64,000 bases of DNA, from contig NW_019091499.1 in assembly GCF_001949145.1 (NCBI RefSeq), positions 652,785 to 716,784 of the forward strand, written 5' to 3'. Under the pieces are notes generated by a model. That model searched no databases and was not told the DNA's origin. It saw only the letters and a list, made by a program, of their open reading frames with translations. Positions 10,976 to 24,300 of the stretch are shown here, in pieces. The DNA comes from Acanthaster planci (taxonomy: Eukaryota > Echinodermata > Asteroidea > Valvatida > Acanthasteridae). Position 1 is the first letter of the stretch; each line of letters opens with the position of its first letter. The translations under genes and the position numbers were made by a program.

Positions 10976-12438
10976 AAGGATCTCTTAAAAGTGGACAATG
11001 GTGTTCAGTCATGCATGACATGAGGGATACCATCAAGGTATCATTAGAAAGAATACTGCTTCTACTTTTCGGAGATCCGTATACATCAGAGCGCGAAATT
11101 AGACCAAAAAGGTTCTTGGATAAAATATCAAAACAAAATCAATTTTGTTCTGCAATTACCATCTTTTGCTCTGCCAATGGACAGTGCCATATTATATAAA
11201 AGGTAGAGTTTTAACGTACAGTGTCAGAGGTCAAATTTACTTTTTTCCCCTGGTCCTACCAGAACCGCACACGCAGCCACATTGAACAATCCTTGTTCAG
11301 GCGCAGGCCGCGATGTTTTTTTTTTTTTTTTTAGTTTGCCTGATCGGGCAGGCCTTGCCACAAATTCGCTTGCTCGAAGTGGAGCAACACTTGCCAAAGA
11401 TTTCTCAGAATCCATGATTGTTATTTAACTAAGGCATACTGCACATGCAGTCTTTCATCAGGCTAAAAAAACGCACATGTAGTTCTGCTGTGCATTCCTC
11501 TCAAAAATTGGGTCGGTAGGTCGGAACATTTTTTTTGTTTGCGGGCAATTTTGTGCTGATTGAATGACATCCAAAAAGCCTCCAAAAGTATCTCAAAAAG
11601 TGATGAACACATGTGTTAATCTATGTAAAATTTCTACATACGGCAATTCACAAGAAAATTATGAACAATTCACACAATCACAACGGCAATCACGGCAGCA
11701 AACTGGCCAACAGCATCCGTGTATCCCGTGGTAAGCGTGCGTGATGCATCTAGATCAGCGGACGTTAAACCTTGCGCCATGAGCAGAACAACCTCAAATT
11801 ACACTCATGAACACAGAAAATACAGACATAAATAAGAGACCAAGTTCTGAGAATTAACTTGCAGAAAACCTCTTGCAACATAACATCGATGTCTTTCCGG
11901 ACGCAGCCTTTGCATTCGCAATGCGTACGTACGGCCGAAGAAGAGTGTTTACTTGCACAGTACATGCACTACGTGTACAATATAGACTGGTACTGGTTGC
12001 TACATTTCCATCACGCATTCTTTTGCATGGGTGCGGCGTGGCGGGTACCAGAGTAGATTCGTATATATAATGCATAGAATTTCGGGTACGCGTTTTCACC
12101 ACTTAGACAGCGAAACGTAAACGTTGACGATGCGCAGAGAATTATGAGGCTATTTCATGTCTGTGCAAGTAAAGTATATACGAGCACACGTGGCGCTGGG
12201 TGACTTAGGCCGGTGATGAGCGATCAGCCCTGATGAATGCCTTTGGTGTAATTAACGTAATTCTAACTCAAAACTAATGATAAATCGGACGCCATAATCC
12301 TATATATTTTGTTGATATTTCAAGAGCTGTTATTGATATGTTCGTTGGACATTTTGTCCGAGCATCTTTGGTTTTGTTCGGACAAACACAATAAGTAATC
12401 AGAAAATGTCTGACGTACGACCGTAATTTCACGCTATG

Positions 12439-12513
12439 TACATTATAATCATATCTCATGGCTTGGGCATATTAACCCCTTTCCAAAGGGGTTGGTTTTT
12501 CTGGAGCACTCTA
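12439..12513 (-). repeat. Right member of the inverted repeat pair
   Basis: On the minus strand it reads CCAGAAAAACC, then GGGGTTAATATGCCCAAGCC and GATATGATTATAATGTA, matching 10898-10975 with few substitutions over the inner 40 bases. No transposase frame lies between the two. Confidence 0.5.
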
Positions 12514-15500
12514 TACAGACACTGACCTCGAGCCCAGATAAGTGGCCCGTGGTCGATGGGTTTTAGGTTAGACAAGTTAACTGACCTGAGCCTTCAGCAC
12601 TGAAACAGACACTATTCTCATTGTTTCTTCCCAAGGCAATGAACAAAAACAGTGAAACAAGCCAGTAAAACAATAGCAGCTAACAGTATTGTGAGTCTCT
12701 AAAAAAAGGCAAATCATTAAAACAGCGCCATTAAGTCCAGGGAGCCCAACGACATCACAAGTGTTCAATTACTTTATTCAGCATGATATGTGCTCTTAAT
12801 TAATACTATTCAAGGGTAGCCTATATTTTTGGAAAATCAGCGATATCAGCGATGGACAGGGGACAGAAATAAATTGGCAAGTTTGAAGTTGCTTTGAATC
12901 ACACGCATGGAATCCTTTTACATCTCATTTTTTTCCATCCATCGAAAAGTGATTTGTTGGTGGCATGTTGCTTTCATGAATAAGCTCAACCGCAGTTCAT
13001 GAAAAAATGGGCAAAAACATCACTCTTGACTCAAGCCGTTCCGCTTAGTCGACGTGATTTACCACAACAGGAAATCCATATTCACCAGCGCATCAAATAA
13101 CATCAAAGCGTCCTCCTCGTGATTACCTTACCGCCCTTAAGTGCAACGGGTTCGCAATCAACCGCCAACAAGCTACCTCGCATGACTAGCGGCAAAACAC
13201 TCGATCACCGCTGACTGGCCTTCGTGCGGAAAGCCAGTCATAGCCAGTATTTTGACATGTTCCTCGCTACAGCAAAAATTGATGAATTTGCAGTATTGAT
13301 GCCTACAGTGATGAATGACTGAGCCCCCAAACGACGTGAATCAGCGATGATTATACTTTCCTTGTAAAACAGCGCTTGGAACCTCATACTGTGAACCGTG
13401 CTCAGTACATCCCTCACGTTGAACGTGATATAGGCCTAATTTCAACATTGCGTTGTGCTCCTGCTCAGTGGATAGATGACAGAATGTGCATCCCACTTGT
13501 GTGTTGAAAGCGAAAGTGGCTGCTTCACTTCACGTGCAAATGCGAAAATGTTATCGTTCACTCAAACGTTTGCGAAAAATGCCTGCGCCGTTCGATGCCT
13601 ATTTTTAATGGTAAAACTTTCTTTAGTCGACAAAATGTGTATTGGACCAATCAACAGGTCCAAATTGCAATACTCCCTATATATTAGTCACACACACTAA
13701 TTTAAGCAACGATAACTGTATTGACATGTATTTGCCAGTCTATATATTGACATATATTTGCTCGTGGCGACCGGACTATATTTCGAAAATAAGGACTAGA
13801 GTGCCTCCAGAGCGCATTTTAAGGGGGGTGCTACAAAGTCAACGCAGTTATTGACCTTTTAACTGGACACCAAACAACCTGCCACTGGGTACCGGTAGTT
13901 ATTCAATGATTGTATTGGCTGATAACTGTGTTATCAGCAGAGCAGAATATCCATTTAATGTCGAGAAAAACCAGCAAATAAATGAAATAATAGTATACAT
14001 CCATAACTACTGAGTCTTCCGATTTAAAGATATCTATCTTTAATGACAGCCGAATGTCAAAATCATGCGTGTGACTTCGCATGAAATGTATCTATCAGCG
14101 GCATAAAGCTGTGTTGGAAATGGGGGGGGGGTGTGTGACTTGCCCAGCCATGGAAATTTAAAAAGCTGCATGGGGCTGGGGGTGGGCGACACCATATACT
14201 CTATTACATGAGAATTCTATTTATGGCTTTTAAATATTGTATTCCTTTTTATTGATACTGCAAACATTTTAGTCGTTGGGAAATCCCGAAAATTCTTCGC
14301 AATCGGCTTTAATGTTTTTGCTTATCACAAAAAAGTGGGGGGGGGTGATTCAACAGCCCATCCCCCATCTCAAAACGTGCGGGGGGTTACGCCCATGGTA
14401 TCGGTATCTATATAAGTAAACAGCGGCCAGGCTTTTCTCAGAGTGGGGCAAGAGTTCCCAAAGGGGGCAGGTACCTCCAACCCCTTTGCTGTGCCACTGT
14501 ACATGAGTTTGTTTTCATCCTTGGTAATATTTGCCTGATATCTGGTAGCTTGAATAATTTCTAGGAGGAATGTGGCAGGCAATGGAATTTTCGACCGTTT
14601 ACACTCCAAGGAGGTTTTCAATATGAAAGACATATGCGAGGGCCCAATTTTTTTCCCCCAAAATCAGTTAATTGCGCATGGGGCGTAAATTTCCAGTGCA
14701 TTAGGTCAGACGTGGCAATGTCACAGAATAAGGGCACCATGCTGAAAACATTACGACATTTTTGTCAATTTTTCTCTATCAGCGACAGAATCGACAAAAG
14801 CCATCCGGTTGATCATAAATTAATTGGGTGTATAGCACGATCCGTGGCATCCATGGCGAAATTAATAGCCCCCACGGCGAGATGAGCTGTAAACAGAGAT
14901 ACTGGCTTTTCTAAGAAAAAGATATTATAAACAAAACGATTTTCAGCAGTATGAGTGGATGCTGACAGCCGATTCTGGGACGCTAGATTTATCTCGATTT
15001 AATCACTAGGCATGACGAAATGGGCGATGCCGCCCCCTTCGACCCGTAACCCGCTTTAACTTTGGCCATGGCATTTAGGTTTATCCTCCTCTCCTCACGA
15101 AGCCGACCAGTCAGCACCTCGCTGACAATCTGGTTATTTTCAATGGACGTTCTGTATAAATCCAAACGTTGTTTTCAATTGGTCACGATAAACAGTCATA
15201 AATCACAAAGACGAGGGAAATGGTGCGATGCGCTTCTCTCCAGATTTTGCATCATGAGGTTTAGCCCACAACTTGCACAAAACGAAGAGACTCACTTGAT
15301 ATTCTTCTCTCTATCCCAGTGTGACGATAAAGGCGTGCGTGTGTGATATGTATAAAGAAGGAAAGGATTTTAATGGTTGCGCATTAAAATATACCAGAAA
15401 ATGCATATAACCAAATAGTCATGAATAAAAATTGCAAATCCTGATAAACAGCAATATAATCACCAGTTATCATCGCCGATTATTGGCCCGAGTTTCACAA

Positions 15501-16423
15501 GTTTTTTCTGTTAAATGTCCTGTATCCAGCTTCTTGTAAAAATGAAAAAACCCCAAGCCTCCCCGCAGAAAATTCTTTTACTTTAAAACTGTTCACCCAT
15601 AATATTGAAATACACGGTGAAAATAAAATATAATTTTATAAAGTGTACGATCAAGGTGACCTTTTGTTTCCTGTCTTAAGGTGTGAAAATATTGCAACAT
15701 TCCATGTACCTCTTGTAATTCGAAACCTGACATTTTTAAGGTTCGTCTATCTTGCATCACCTTTATTCATCTCCTACCAGACATTTCCAGTTTACGCATC
15801 TCGTCGACGTATTGGTATCAATGCAACGCTACAAAGCTTTCATACCTGATGAATTACTTGAAGTCGCAGCTGTTCGTATAGAATTGTAAGATGTATTGGG
15901 GGAATACTCGTGCGTAGCATGAATCGCAAATGAGCCTGTATATGTGTTTGGCATTTTAGTTGGTTCGGCATTTTCTAAGACGCTGTGCCATCATTCAAAA
16001 TAGCCTTCGCCCTTTAATACTTGGAAATAGCATTCTCTTTTTGAGGAACTGTCTGGGCCCATCAAGCACGGATGCATATTGATGAGCTTCGACCTATCAG
16101 TGACGAACTGCGTGTAGTGCCTTTGAGTCGCTTTCGGTTATTGTTTGATCAGAGTTGATTATTTACAACCAAGGGTCGGACGCATGCCGTCAAACGTTGA
16201 GCAATATTACAGTGTTATAGGGCGTTTCTCGTGAAGGTTCTATAACAACCATGCAGTGGAAAGGGAAACCCGATGGTTTTGTATCTGTGCACCGGGGCAC
16301 AGGCAGTCATTCGTTTTCCGTGTCTCATTATCGTTAGGAGTTACAAGAACGACAGACGTTTTGGAGGTCCAATTTCGAATTAGTATCGGCCTGTTTAGAT
16401 TCCCTTTGGTCCTCTTATAACTT

Positions 16424-17581
16424 ATGTCAGTTGTGGCTATGAACGCATCGGAGCTGCAGAGCACGTTTTGTCCTCCAGACCAAACCGAACTTTTGTTAAC
16501 CCGCGAAAATGCCTCATACTACATGTACAGCTCAGGGGACACCACCGTGATCTGTGTCATCATGCCTCTCATCCTCACCGTCGGCTTTTTTGGGAATGGT
16601 GCGTTCCTCCTCGTGGTAGCTCGCGTCGAGTGGATGCGACAGGTGTCGTCCAACTCCTACCTCGCGTGCCTAGCGGTCGTAGACATCACCTTTGTCGCCG
16701 TGGCTGTCGCGGGTAAGTTGTCCCGTTTCCTGTCCTCCCCTGTCGTCACGGACGAGTCCATCTTGGGAGTGCCGGGCTGTGTGCTCTTGTACTTTGTGTC
16801 TGACCTGTGTTTTTATGTGTCACTGTTCCTGATCACTCTGCTCTCTATGGAGCGGTACTCTGCCGTGTGCAAGCCCTTCTCGTTCCGGAGCAGCTCCGAT
16901 GGAAGGAAAAGGGTGGTGGGTCGAATTGTGTGGTGCTGGGTCATCAGCGCATCGGCTGCCTGTCTCCTCATCCCGGACAGGTTGGAGTGGGATGAGTCAT
17001 GTATCACCTGGTCCCCGCCTGAAGAGTTTGATCAACTGCCCCGGATCACAGGGAGCTGTACGTCGGTGGTCGCGTGGTATTTCAACTTCTCCAACTGCGT
17101 TCAGGTGGTGCCGTTCTTTGCGACGATGTTTGTTAACTTCTCGGTCTACGTACTGATCGCCAGGAAGCTCCGACAGCAGGCACGCACGCGTCAAAGACTA
17201 AGCAGCGAGATTGCCCTTGAACAAGCCCAAATTAGGGATCAAATCACGCGGATGCTGATCATCAACGGTACTACCTATTTCGTTTTCTTGATGCCTTTCG
17301 AGGCACTAGCACTTGGTCTAGCCATCAAGAGACTTACCGGTACACCATCAGTTCTTACCGAGGACCAGTTCTCTCTTACGCTCAATATTTGCCGCTGCTT
17401 GCTTTACACCAACTCTGCAGTAAATCCATTCATATACACGCTGACGAGCCCGGCATACAGACGGGCGTTTGTAGAGGGACTGTGCCCGTCCAAGTGTCCA
17501 AGAGGTTCGTCTCAAAATCTCATCGGAATGTCAAACATCCAAACAAAAGCTAGACTGGACAGCGAAAGACGGCTGCAGTGA
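16424..17581 (+). CDS. Rhodopsin-family (class A) G protein-coupled receptor
   Basis: An intronless 385-residue receptor. The outside N-terminus (1-40) has N-glycosylation sites (NAS at 7 and 29). Seven hydrophobic segments lie at about 41-66 (with GN, 57-58), 78-98 (LAVVD, 83-87), 116-140, 165-184, 215-247, 275-300 and 314-340. Class A landmarks are complete: Cys119 at the top of TM3, with Cys193 or Cys212 in loop 2 as its likely partner; ERY at 143-145; a Pro in TM6 (FLMPF); and NPFIY at 334-338 in TM7. A Cys pair at 354 and 358 may be palmitoylated. The pattern is that of peptide-receptor-like orphans; I cannot name the ligand. The start could be Met1 or Met6. It acts at the plasma membrane and should signal through heterotrimeric G proteins. 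The neighbours give no functional hint. Confidence 0.9.
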   Translation: MSVVAMNASELQSTFCPPDQTELLLTRENASYYMYSSGDTTVICVIMPLILTVGFFGNGAFLLVVARVEWMRQVSSNSYLACLAVVDITFVAVAVAGKLSRFLSSPVVTDESILGVPGCVLLYFVSDLCFYVSLFLITLLSMERYSAVCKPFSFRSSSDGRKRVVGRIVWCWVISASAACLLIPDRLEWDESCITWSPPEEFDQLPRITGSCTSVVAWYFNFSNCVQVVPFFATMFVNFSVYVLIARKLRQQARTRQRLSSEIALEQAQIRDQITRMLIINGTTYFVFLMPFEALALGLAIKRLTGTPSVLTEDQFSLTLNICRCLLYTNSAVNPFIYTLTSPAYRRAFVEGLCPSKCPRGSSQNLIGMSNIQTKARLDSERRLQ

Positions 17582-20500
17582 TGCAGTTTCATTGGTAATT
17601 AAGTTTACTTGGTTTCTGAGGAAAGGTTATTCTCATTTTCCCCCCAATCTGTCGTTAATTAACGCCTATTTACAACTGCCAACTCATTACATGTTAAAAA
17701 GAGTAGCAGTAATTGATGCAGAAATATCAGTCTTTTTGAGTAAGTAGCATTCGTAGTGTAACTATTTAAATTTAAAAAGACCTTATTTTTAAAGCACCAA
17801 AAATAATATTTGTGTATGCATTACAGAGGCAGATCCTGGAGACTTGACGGTAGACACACGCAACCCTCCCTAAATGGAACCCAAAACAATACTTTAAAAC
17901 AGAGAGAGAGAAAGGCAATTGTTTGCTCTTTTTAATCTCTCTTCCCTCGCAAAGCTCGTGAAAAGTCCAACTTATAGCTCTTTTCCCAGAAAGGCCACTA
18001 AAGGTGACATCAAAAATTTCTAAAAAAATTGATCCCCCCCCAAAAAAAATCAACTTGGTCCCCCGGCAATTTGGCTCTGGATCGGCCATTGATGCATAAG
18101 CGTCTTTTATGAGAGTCTTTTTTTAGATGACATTATCGCCCCGAAAACCAGAAAAATCTCGAAGGATTATCAAAAGGCTAGAATATCTCTTAATAACAAT
18201 TCTCAAACTGTCTTATAGATTTCTTCTACAATAAGCATCAGATGTCAAACGGAATTAATTTTTCAAGACTTCATACAGGATATAAGAGCCAGAAGGCCAC
18301 CTTTTTGGTCAAGCCATAAAAGTCTGGCCATAAGCAAAAATGCTACATGCTTTTAAAGACGTAGTTCCTATAGGGCCTATAGTACACGAGGCTGTATAAT
18401 CGCTTTAGGTGTTTCTTACGGAGCTGACTTCTTTCCTGCAGCCTTCAATTATTGACTAATCATATTACGTAGGAAAACATAGTGGATTCATCAGCAAATT
18501 ATAGAATCGTACTCTACTTTGTTTTAGTGCGTTGTAATCGAGCGCATCACAAGTCCATATACACTCCACGAGGCTCTCCAAAATATCCCCAAATATCAAG
18601 TTTTATTCAAGCTGTGTAACAAGATGAGCTGACAAAACGTATTTCATTTTGTCATTTTGTTTATCTTTTGTTACTTCCAACCGACTCGAATGTTTCGCCC
18701 TCCCCTGACATTATAAGCACGTGAGGTCCAGCAACGAAGTATCTCCAGCTGAAAATGTGCCCCCTGGGCAGCTTATGACTTGAGTATATTACATATCGAA
18801 GGGCAGGGCACTCAGCATAACAGTCTGTCTGACCGGACTGAAAAAGAATACATCTTTCAAACAATGGACTTTAAAAACAGATTTGTGGTGAAAGCGAACT
18901 CAAACACTTTGCTTCGTCTAAGCACAAGTCAGCCTGAACCACAGAGTGCAAGTAGGTGAAACTTTGAGAAAACACGTATGAAACAATGTGTACGGTTTAC
19001 AGCATTCTAAATTGCAATCTTTCCACCGTGTACCAGACTTTCTAAATCATTGGTAATTAAACTACTCCATTAATTTAGGATTAGACAATGTCACCTTCGA
19101 TCACATCACACTTCTACACAAGGTAACGAACAGCACCAAAGTGAATATTGTGATATGGGTTGAGAGGTCATATCGAATATCGATTTCAATATGCATTCAT
19201 CAGTTGCAAGTGAAATATTTTTCAGATGTTGGAAATTGTATTGATGGGTCTGCTAAATTACATATTCATATTGTACAGAGGCAGACTTCTTGATGTCATG
19301 CGCTGCTGTTTGGGAAAAATGCATATCTGGTCGTCCCTTTAACATAAGACATCAAAATACCATTTGCCTGCTGCTTGGATGCTAACAGCAATAGCAACAA
19401 GAACCCTCAACCTGGGGGTTGAATTTCAACCCAGACTATATAGATGTTTTATGCACGAAGCTGGTAAGAGACGACGACGGCGTGTCTTTTAACATCACAT
19501 ATTTGTTCACATACACGTAGCACTAAATCTCCCTTTTCCACATTTTGTCCTTATATGAGTTAGTTTTTCCTTCCCCTCGGAAATATAACGGAAACAGTGG
19601 TGTATCTAGCATGGGGCAACTTGCACTCCGACGGGTTTTGTTACAATCAACTATTAATATAAATATCTTATTTACCAATTATTAGCACCATAACCCTAAG
19701 AAAACAATACCACGAAACAAACACCTTTCCATATACCCGGTGGGGGGGGGTGTTTGCTTGCGTTACGTACACGATGCGTTCATGCGTTTCACTTTCACGG
19801 ACACAAAAATCGACTCCAACATAACACGAGTGCGTTGCATGCAGTCGTCAAAATCGCCTGGGAGCGATTCAAATAGACACACAACGCTTGGCGCAAGTGT
19901 TGACGCGCACACAGAGAGGCGGCTTAAGGCGTTTGATTTCTTCTCTCGCCAGCATCATGTTGAATCAGCCCGAAGTTGTAACCGATTTTGAACCCCCCCA
20001 CACACACACACCAGAAGTTGCATGCACCGCTGAACGAGAGATGAAATGCAATTTCGCAAACGTAACATTTTGCAGAGGTGGGTCAGAGCAATTTAACAAT
20101 TCCAGATACTGTTCATTCATGTATATCGACTTTCAGCGTATGTATTGAGAGAGGCACTGCCCCAGTGCGAATGGGATACATCTCTGTGTTACATTGAATA
20201 TACCCTCATTTAGCAGAACATGCAAATCGATTCTTAGGATGTTCCACTACCTTTGGTGTTGAAAGATGGATTGTACCTGAGTAATGTGATGCCAATAGAG
20301 TCGGCAAACGTTTGATTTGTTTGAACTGATATTCTATATTATGGGTGTTTACTGACTGGGTAAAATGGCAGTCGCTGAGCAAATCTCGGGTACGAACTGT
20401 GATAGTGAGCTCAATATTTCAGGTTCAGTTACAACAGAAAATCCCTTGGCTGATGAACTGGGTGACTGAATTTAACCTTCGGTTGCTGATGGAAAGGACT

Positions 20501-21390
20501 TTGGCATTATTAATAATTAATAGGCCCTATATAGACCTTTTTCCCGTGATGTCACGATCGTGAAGGACCTATGATGTTTTGCGATGATAATGAGTGCATA
20601 GTGTTGTAATGGTAATTTACCTATTCAAGATAAACTAGTCAAGCATGCAGCGTTCGCACATGCGCTTGCACATGGTTGAAACTGCCTGTAGGAATATAAA
20701 TTATGCGATCACCGTGGCCAAGGCTGTCCACACGTGGTGGTATTGTTTAGATTTAGTCACGTGGGTGAAAAAGGTCTATAGACGACAGGTTGATAAGACT
20801 CCAAACAATAAATTTTCAGTGACGCGCATTACCATTGGCGACATACGTGTGCAGTGAATACTAATGTAGGCCTACAAGAGACCTGAAGTCCATGAATGTT
20901 TTAGAAATCAATTAAATCTGAACAGTTCAATGACAGGCACCACCTGGTTTAAGGACTTCGTTCCTTTGTAAGGTAACGATTTATATTGCCGGGTTGTGGG
21001 ACTTTGGAGTGTCCACACTACCGAAATGTATCGTGCACTCTCAACTGCTCACTCTTGACCAAACCTATAGGTCTGTCGGTGATGTTGTGCGTGCAAACAG
21101 AAACATTTCAATTTTGTATAAACATGATTATTCATTCAACATGAGAATCTGTAACTTTAACATACAGTTAAAGTAATTTTAAAGTACATGTAATTTAAAC
21201 AAGAAAAATTTCCATTATGATCAAACGGTTCAGAGAATGGATATGTGGACAGGATAAGTACACGGCTTAGATTTGACAGGTTGGAAGAGCTATGATATAT
21301 GGCCTCCGGCAGTTAGCTTATTATTTCAGTAAGCAGTAAGAAGCCATACTGATGTATGTTAAGAGGGTAGTCCCCATGTTCTGACAGATA
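17582..21390. other. Intergenic region between the GPCR and the cadherin-gene 3' end
   Basis: No gene seen. Contains a GTGGTGTATCTAGC start resembling a hAT-like miniature element at about 19596, a G run at 19741, and one copy of a dispersed repeat at 20534-20658. The 3' UTR of the minus-strand cadherin gene should extend into the right end, but no canonical AATAAA was found close to its stop. Confidence 0.4.
20534..20658 (+). repeat. Dispersed repeat, copy 1
   Basis: Shares GATGTCACGATCGTG, GGACCTATGATGT, AATGAGTGCA..AGTGTTGT and TTCAAGATAAA.TAGTCAAG..TGCAGCGTTCGC, in the same order, with 24442-24555. An insertion of about 11 bases distinguishes this copy. The family is not recognised. Confidence 0.6.
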
Positions 21391-24300
21391 TTAATTGCCG
21401 GGTTTGCTGCTTTTCGTCACCACAAAGTCGCGTGCGGACTCTCCGAAGCCAACAGCAGAGAAAGCCCTTATTGTTACCAGGTAACGCGTGCCAGTACTGA
21501 GCCGCTCGATAGTGTAGGTTCGCTGGGTAGCCCCGTTGATAATCACTGACCTGGTGGCCGATATTGGATCATCATTTTCATTCACTGTGTAAAAAAAATT
21601 CAAAAGCTTCAATTAGCACACATGCTTAAATCTTCATCGGTATGGAAATCTATGTTTCAGTAGACTGAAAGTGTTAAATGATCGAAGAAAAACCGAATTA
21701 CTTCACAAACCAGGCCAGGAGCTACAGTTTCTCGTTTTGCATAGTATACCCACCCTGGCAAAATGCAATCGAGCAGCTGGCTAACGTGGACGTGTTCCCT
21801 CGAACAAGAGTTTAAGAGGCCATGGTGCTTATGCTTCAGAATGGTAATAACAGGGCAACCTTTAAGACTTAAACAGCACTGCTGTTCATTAAATCGTTTC
21901 GACCCCCCCCCGACTGACTGCTAGAAGCGCATTCCTAGACCGCTGCAAGATTGTCGGTTCGTCATTCCTTCGCCAGATTAAAATAATCACATCTGAAACC
22001 CATCCAAAAGCCTTTAATACACCATATTTCCCCTTTTTTTTCCTTAAAAAATCGACACGAGGCGCCCTAGACCATCCAGAAACGGGTTGACTTTCGAGAA
22101 CAATGGCTGAAACATTTTCCAAGGACTTTGTAGAAAACATTGCTGGCCTGAATTCGATCTCCGCAGCAAAGCAACCGTCAGATGATAATTTTGCGAATTA
22201 CAGATGAGTTCACTTCATCAGTCACACAAAAGAACAGTGATCCGTAAACATCTGGTCGGGTATGCGGGGGGGTGGTCTAGCAACATCGCTGCTTTGTGCG
22301 TGCACCATACAAGGACAATTTCGATCGCAGACTCATTAATCACGCACAGTTTCCGATACGCGATTAAAAAACCCCAATGAAAACATGATCTTAGCCGACA
22401 GCGAACGTTCGCCACGTGGAAAAATGCCAACAACATGAGTCATGTTCATTAATAAGCCCCTGATCACAGCCCAGCTTCAATTTTGATTCCTTTCTTTAAT
22501 TAAATGCCTTTCATTTCAATAATTCCTTTTGCGACAGTTGTAATGCATCACAGGAGTGGACGACAAACAAGCAATGTTTTTCTGTACAACCCTACGGAGG
22601 ACGTGTGACTGCAAACATTAATCTGTTTCCTATTCATTGCGTACTCCAATTCAGGTTATCCTGTTTTCACACAATGTTGCATTATAGGCCTGGTATAAAG
22701 ATAGTCACAAAAATTGGATTTCGAAGTTTAAGAAGAGAAATAACATTTTGAGAACTCTTTGCATATGATGAAAACAACGACTGATGTAGTTTTGGCCAAT
22801 CAGAGAAAAGATTTGAAGCTTATTCATCCTGCACTGTTAAATTATGTTCATTTTACACAGCTTACAGTAAGTGTAGCCTTTTACGAAATACATATAGCTA
22901 GGGCAATATTTTCGAATTACCAGCTTTAGTAAATTTTGTTTACCCATTTCTTTTAATTAATTAACATTCTTGTATACTATGCATGTATCTGTGACTTGGT
23001 CTGGAGAAAAAGTTACTTATGTTTAAAACAGGTTCACTTCCCCTCTAAGATTTATGCACAAAATGCCTGGAATGCTCACCATCGAATCCCATGATGTAAT
23101 AAGAGTATAGAAAAGGTTTATTGCTCTTTCAAGTAAGGCATATATATTGGTCGGCGTAGTACATACTCATAAACATAACTATTACCCGATCAAGAACATA
23201 ACAATTTTCGAAGAGCCATACCAACATTTAAACGTATGACATTTACGACCACATAAACACATTAACACTGAGGAACCCGTTTAATACATGTATGTACACA
23301 GGAGGATAGACTCCCACGGCAACGCAGTTCGTCTAGACGGAGTACTTCTTCCATCTGGTTGGACACTTATGTTACATGCAGAGGAGACTGTACACTCCCG
23401 GGTCAGATTGACCCACAATTGGGTCCCATTTGGCATGACCCTTTTCTGGGTCAAATTATGACTCCCTTTTGAGTCATATTTGACCTTTTCCGGGTCAAAA
23501 TTTGATCTGGAAAAGGGTAATGCTGAATGGGACCCAATTCTGGGCCAGTATGGCAATACTACATAATTTTGACCGTCTCTCGACCAATCAGAAGACCGGA
23601 TTTCGTCCCGCGTGACTGTTATCAACATAAAATGAGGATACACAATATTCCATATTTTTGTCAAGTTACCCATATTTAGAAGATAATGAACTCACCAGGA
23701 TATTTTGGAATGAAACTTCCTATTTTCCAATTACAGTAGATCTTATGCCCAAAATGCAATGATAGTTGCCATGGTTGTTGATTTATAAAGAGTTTATGAA
23801 GGGCATTGACAGTGTATGGAGCGTTTTTGCCCGACATGGGAGGCTACGTGTGAAGAGCGCACAAACCGGTCGATCGTGCATATGCACTGTACCGGTACAT
23901 ATACACTGTTCATTTTGGTCGCGCTGTGACTGTGGTGACTGCAGTTAACTCAATGCACGATGACATGGTGTTTATTCTACATAATTTCCAGCATTGCATT
24001 GCTGAAGAGGAAACACAAACTTGAATGTAAATTTGCAAACCACTCAGTGCCATGGAAAAAAATGTATTTTTGAGGGCTGCAGTTGGTCTCCAGATCGACT
24101 TCGCCCGTGTACTATCGCGGTACTCAGGAACGTCCAGTGGCCCGTGGAGTTTTGCGAGACAAATTACACGAGTTGGTCTTCGAGTGTTAAAAATGAACAG
24201 CGTTCTTCTCAATTTTCCTTAAAGTAGTGAACTAAAAAAATGACAATGGTTCTTGAAATGATGCACAAACTAAATCATAAACCACAAAATTGGCAAATGT

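Larger units (their letters stand above)
10601..16423. other. Intergenic region with an inverted repeat pair
   Basis: No intact gene found. It holds an inverted pair of related sequences (10898-10975 and 12439-12513; see repeat entries), scattered G runs at about 14109 and 14338, and a mixed-quality frame at 13040-13330 that resembles nothing I can name and is broken by stops. Confidence 0.45.

Noticed and set aside
13040-13330. Retroelement-like reading on the plus strand
   Set aside because: Several stops and no identifiable polymerase or integrase motif.
23281-23673. 130-codon minus-strand frame
   Set aside because: It runs through the GGGTCA hairpin cluster in a cadherin intron; no splice or domain support.
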